Below, piece after piece: positions 62,062-64,000 of a stretch of DNA of 64,000 nt (within the stretch, counting starts at the first letter, position 1; every line of letters starts with the position of its first letter). The notes below the pieces were generated by a model that saw only the letters and a list, made by a program, of their open reading frames with translations, made no database searches and was not told the origin of the DNA. The stretch is from Stenotrophomonas acidaminiphila. Lineage in GTDB: Bacteria > Pseudomonadota > Gammaproteobacteria > Xanthomonadales > Xanthomonadaceae. The stretch spans positions 1-64,000 of the forward strand of contig NZ_LDJO01000024.1 of NCBI RefSeq assembly GCF_001431595.1, in the 5' to 3' direction. Position numbers and translations under genes: made by a program.

Positions 62062-63783
62062 TCAACGGCTGCCGTTGTCTTCCTGCAGTTCCTGCTTGAA
62101 CGGCACGTCCGGCGGTGGCCGCGCGCTGGCCGGCTGCTCCTGCATGTTCGGGTTGCTCAGGCCACAGCCGCCGCCGAACTGAAGGATGGACACCACGCAG
62201 GAGATGCGGGTGCCGGTGCCCGGGATCGGGATCTCGATGCTTTTGACGCCCTTGCGCACCCACTCGGCCAGCAGCGATTCGTTGGGCACCCAGTACTTGT
62301 CGAACGAGGTCGGCGCGTGGTCATAGGGCGGTCGCTTGAGCCAGGTGCCGGCACGATCGATCTGCTCGCGGCTCCAGCTGTCCGACCCGCCGCCCGGCGC
62401 ACCGCGGCCAGCGGGCGCCGCATCCTTTCCGGCATCGCCCGCCAGGCGCACGCTGCCATCGCTGTTGTACAGACCGCGGCCAGCGTCGGACGCAGCGCCG
62501 CTGCCACCCGATGCCTGCCGCTGCGAAGCCCCCCAATCGTCCGAACGGACCGGCGCGGCCCAGCCGCCGCTGCGGTCCTGCGGCCGCGGGCCGGCCCCCG
62601 TGCTGGTGCCTGGTTGCGGTGCACTCCGCGTCCCCTGCCCGCCCGCCGCGGCGCCCTGGCTGATCGGCGCCGCCGCAGCGGAACCGGCGGCAGGCGCGGG
62701 AACGGCATCGGCGACACCCGGCACCTGCCGCTCGCGCACCGGCAGGTCTGCCGTCGCAACCTGCACCCCGCTTTCGCGCGCCGGCACCGTGGCCATCGTC
62801 ACCTGTTGCCGTGGCGCGGCTTCGATCTGCCGCTCGCGCACCGCCGGCGCCGCGCCCGCCAGGCGCACATCCGCCTCGCGCGGGCGGACCTGCGCCATCG
62901 CCACCGGCTGCACGGGCCCGGTCTCGACCGGACGCTCGCGCACCTGCACCTGCGGCATCGCCGCGGCCCGCGCGGCGACATCCGGCAACGGCAACACCCG
63001 CACCTGCGCCGGCCGCTCCGGCATGGTCTCGACGGTACGCTCGCGCACCTGAGGCACCTGCACGCGCAGCGCCGGCGCGGCCACCGTGGCCGGCGGCAAC
63101 ACGAAATCGCCGGTCGGCCGCGGCACCTCGGTGACCTGCAGCGGCTGCGGCGCCTGCGTGTCGGACGCGGGCTGCGGCACGTCCGCCGGCGCTGCCTCCG
63201 ACGCGCTGCTGTCCTGCGCCGCGGATTGTGGCTGTGATCGGGATTGCGGCGACGCGGCAGCGGCTACGGCGCTGGCCGCTGCCCCCTGCGCAGTGGTGGC
63301 CGGCGCGCCTGCGGCCTGCGGCGCTCCCCCGCCCGGGTCCTCCGGAGTGCCGCGGCCCATGTACTCGATCCGGACGCGCTCGCCCGCGTCCGTCCCCGCT
63401 TCGGGCACGTTGCTGCGGACCAGCGCCACCCACACCAGCAGCACTGCGAACAGCAGATGCAGGGCCACGCTGCACACGGCGGAAAACCAGCGGAGGCGAC
63501 GCTGGTCGCCGGCAGGCGGATCGTCGCCTGCCCAGCGCAGCACCTGCAGCAGCGCATGCGGAAACGACGTCGCCCGTCCGCTTCCACGGGAACGCGGCCC
63601 CTTCCATGCAGGCGCCGCGGCGGCCGCATCCGCGCCGGCGAATGCCAGCGCCTTCGCCGGCGACCCACCGCGCAGCCAGGCACTCCAGCTGTACGGGAAA
63701 CCGGTGCGGCGGTCATGCAGGAGGCTGCCCTTGCGCCGGGCGGCCAGCAGGTCGATCAGGTCGGCAACCGTCGTCACCGGCAC
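62062..63783 (-). CDS. Repeat-containing single-span membrane protein of unknown function
   Basis: The 573-residue protein has a cytoplasmic N-terminus, one transmembrane helix (FSAVCSVALHLLFAVLLVW, about residues 100-120), a long low-complexity Ala/Pro/Gly region and four near-tandem repeats of about 35 residues beginning VRER (near residues 246, 281, 316 and 350). A more conserved C-terminal part follows (GTWLKRPPYDHAPTSFDKYW, VVSILQFGGGCGLSNPNMQE). The layout resembles a TonB-like periplasmic-spanning protein. It starts 12 bp after nfuA, so both may be co-transcribed. I do not know its function. Confidence 0.75.
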   Translation of the reverse strand: MPVTTVADLIDLLAARRKGSLLHDRRTGFPYSWSAWLRGGSPAKALAFAGADAAAAAPAWKGPRSRGSGRATSFPHALLQVLRWAGDDPPAGDQRRLRWFSAVCSVALHLLFAVLLVWVALVRSNVPEAGTDAGERVRIEYMGRGTPEDPGGGAPQAAGAPATTAQGAAASAVAAAASPQSRSQPQSAAQDSSASEAAPADVPQPASDTQAPQPLQVTEVPRPTGDFVLPPATVAAPALRVQVPQVRERTVETMPERPAQVRVLPLPDVAARAAAMPQVQVRERPVETGPVQPVAMAQVRPREADVRLAGAAPAVRERQIEAAPRQQVTMATVPARESGVQVATADLPVRERQVPGVADAVPAPAAGSAAAAPISQGAAAGGQGTRSAPQPGTSTGAGPRPQDRSGGWAAPVRSDDWGASQRQASGGSGAASDAGRGLYNSDGSVRLAGDAGKDAAPAGRGAPGGGSDSWSREQIDRAGTWLKRPPYDHAPTSFDKYWVPNESLLAEWVRKGVKSIEIPIPGTGTRISCVVSILQFGGGCGLSNPNMQEQPASARPPPDVPFKQELQEDNGSR

Positions 63784-63795
63784 GTGCGGAAAGGC

Positions 63796-64000
63796 TCAGC
63801 CCGCGCTGCCGCGCGGAATGTAGGGGGCCTGGCCACTGGCGTGGTCGGTCGCGTCGCGCACCGCGGTGACGCCAGGCACGCGGGCCATCAAGGTCTTCTC
63901 GATGCCCTGCTTCAAGGTCACGTCGGCCATGCCGCACCCATGGCAGCCGCCGCCGAAGCGCAGCAGCACCACGCCGTCGGCGGACACTTCCTGCACCGCG
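63796..64000 (-). CDS. nfuA: Fe/S biogenesis protein NfuA, partial
   Basis: The C-terminal 68 codons of a NifU-like domain are visible, with the [4Fe-4S] scaffold motif in [20 protein letters not shown]. This CxxC pair with [12 protein letters not shown] is typical of NfuA, which delivers Fe-S clusters under stress. The N-terminal A-type domain lies outside the window. Confidence 0.88.
   Translation of the reverse strand, partial: AVQEVSADGVVLLRFGGGCHGCGMADVTLKQGIEKTLMARVPGVTAVRDATDHASGQAPYIPRGSAG

Overview
This window is high-GC DNA from a gammaproteobacterium of the Xanthomonadaceae/Lysobacteraceae group (Stenotrophomonas, Luteimonas, Pseudoxanthomonas or Lysobacter-like). The assignment rests on gene order (ndk-rlmN-pilF-rodZ-yfgM-bamB-der without ispG/hisS between rodZ and yfgM; cmk-rpsA-ihfB-lapA-lapB followed by surface-sugar genes and galU), the aguA/aguB pair and the FadN-type beta-oxidation operon. 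It is inferred from recognised protein families, without a database search.

The window has two unlike halves. Positions 1 to about 21,486 are one end of an integrated mobile element. A tyrosine integrase sits directly against the 3' end of guaA, a known integration site, and the other end of the element lies outside the window. From left to right the element holds: a ParB-like protein and a DUF932 protein with a strongly structured leader; a ParD-like/methionine aminopeptidase pair behind an AT-rich palindrome; an Arr-type rifampin ADP-ribosyltransferase; a RadC-family protein with its own leader hairpin; and then a dense block of same-strand defence genes. That block runs AbiEi, AbiEii (apparently frameshifted), a PD-(D/E)xK nuclease, Hachiman (HamA and HamB), Qat (QatA, QatB, QatC, QatD) and a 419-residue protein of unknown function. 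Between the block and the integrase are an AlpA-like regulator and a HicA-like toxin/helix-turn-helix pair with a promoter built into a 14-bp perfect palindrome.

From 21,487 onward the DNA is core chromosome. guaA and guaB (GMP synthesis), folD and a MoeB/ThiF-rhodanese protein are followed by a reverse-strand operon for nucleotide metabolism, rRNA/tRNA methylation, type IV pili, cell shape and outer-membrane assembly (ndk to der). A PsrA-like TetR regulator with a matching operator precedes a FadN/FadA beta-oxidation operon. Next comes cmk-rpsA-ihfB-lapA-lapB and an envelope polysaccharide set (WecA-like transferase, CapD-like epimerase, GalU). A forward block follows: type-B L36, agmatine deiminase and N-carbamoylputrescine amidase (agmatine to putrescine), a GNAT acetyltransferase and a TraB-family protein. 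The right end has two small membrane proteins, a tripartite efflux operon with one adaptor and two different RND pumps, two c-type cytochromes, a repeat-containing membrane protein and the edge of nfuA.

The most notable content is the compound anti-phage block at 5.0-18.6 kb, especially the nuclease gene between AbiE and Hachiman and the unknown gene after qatD, together with three small toxin-antitoxin-like or regulatory modules in the same element.
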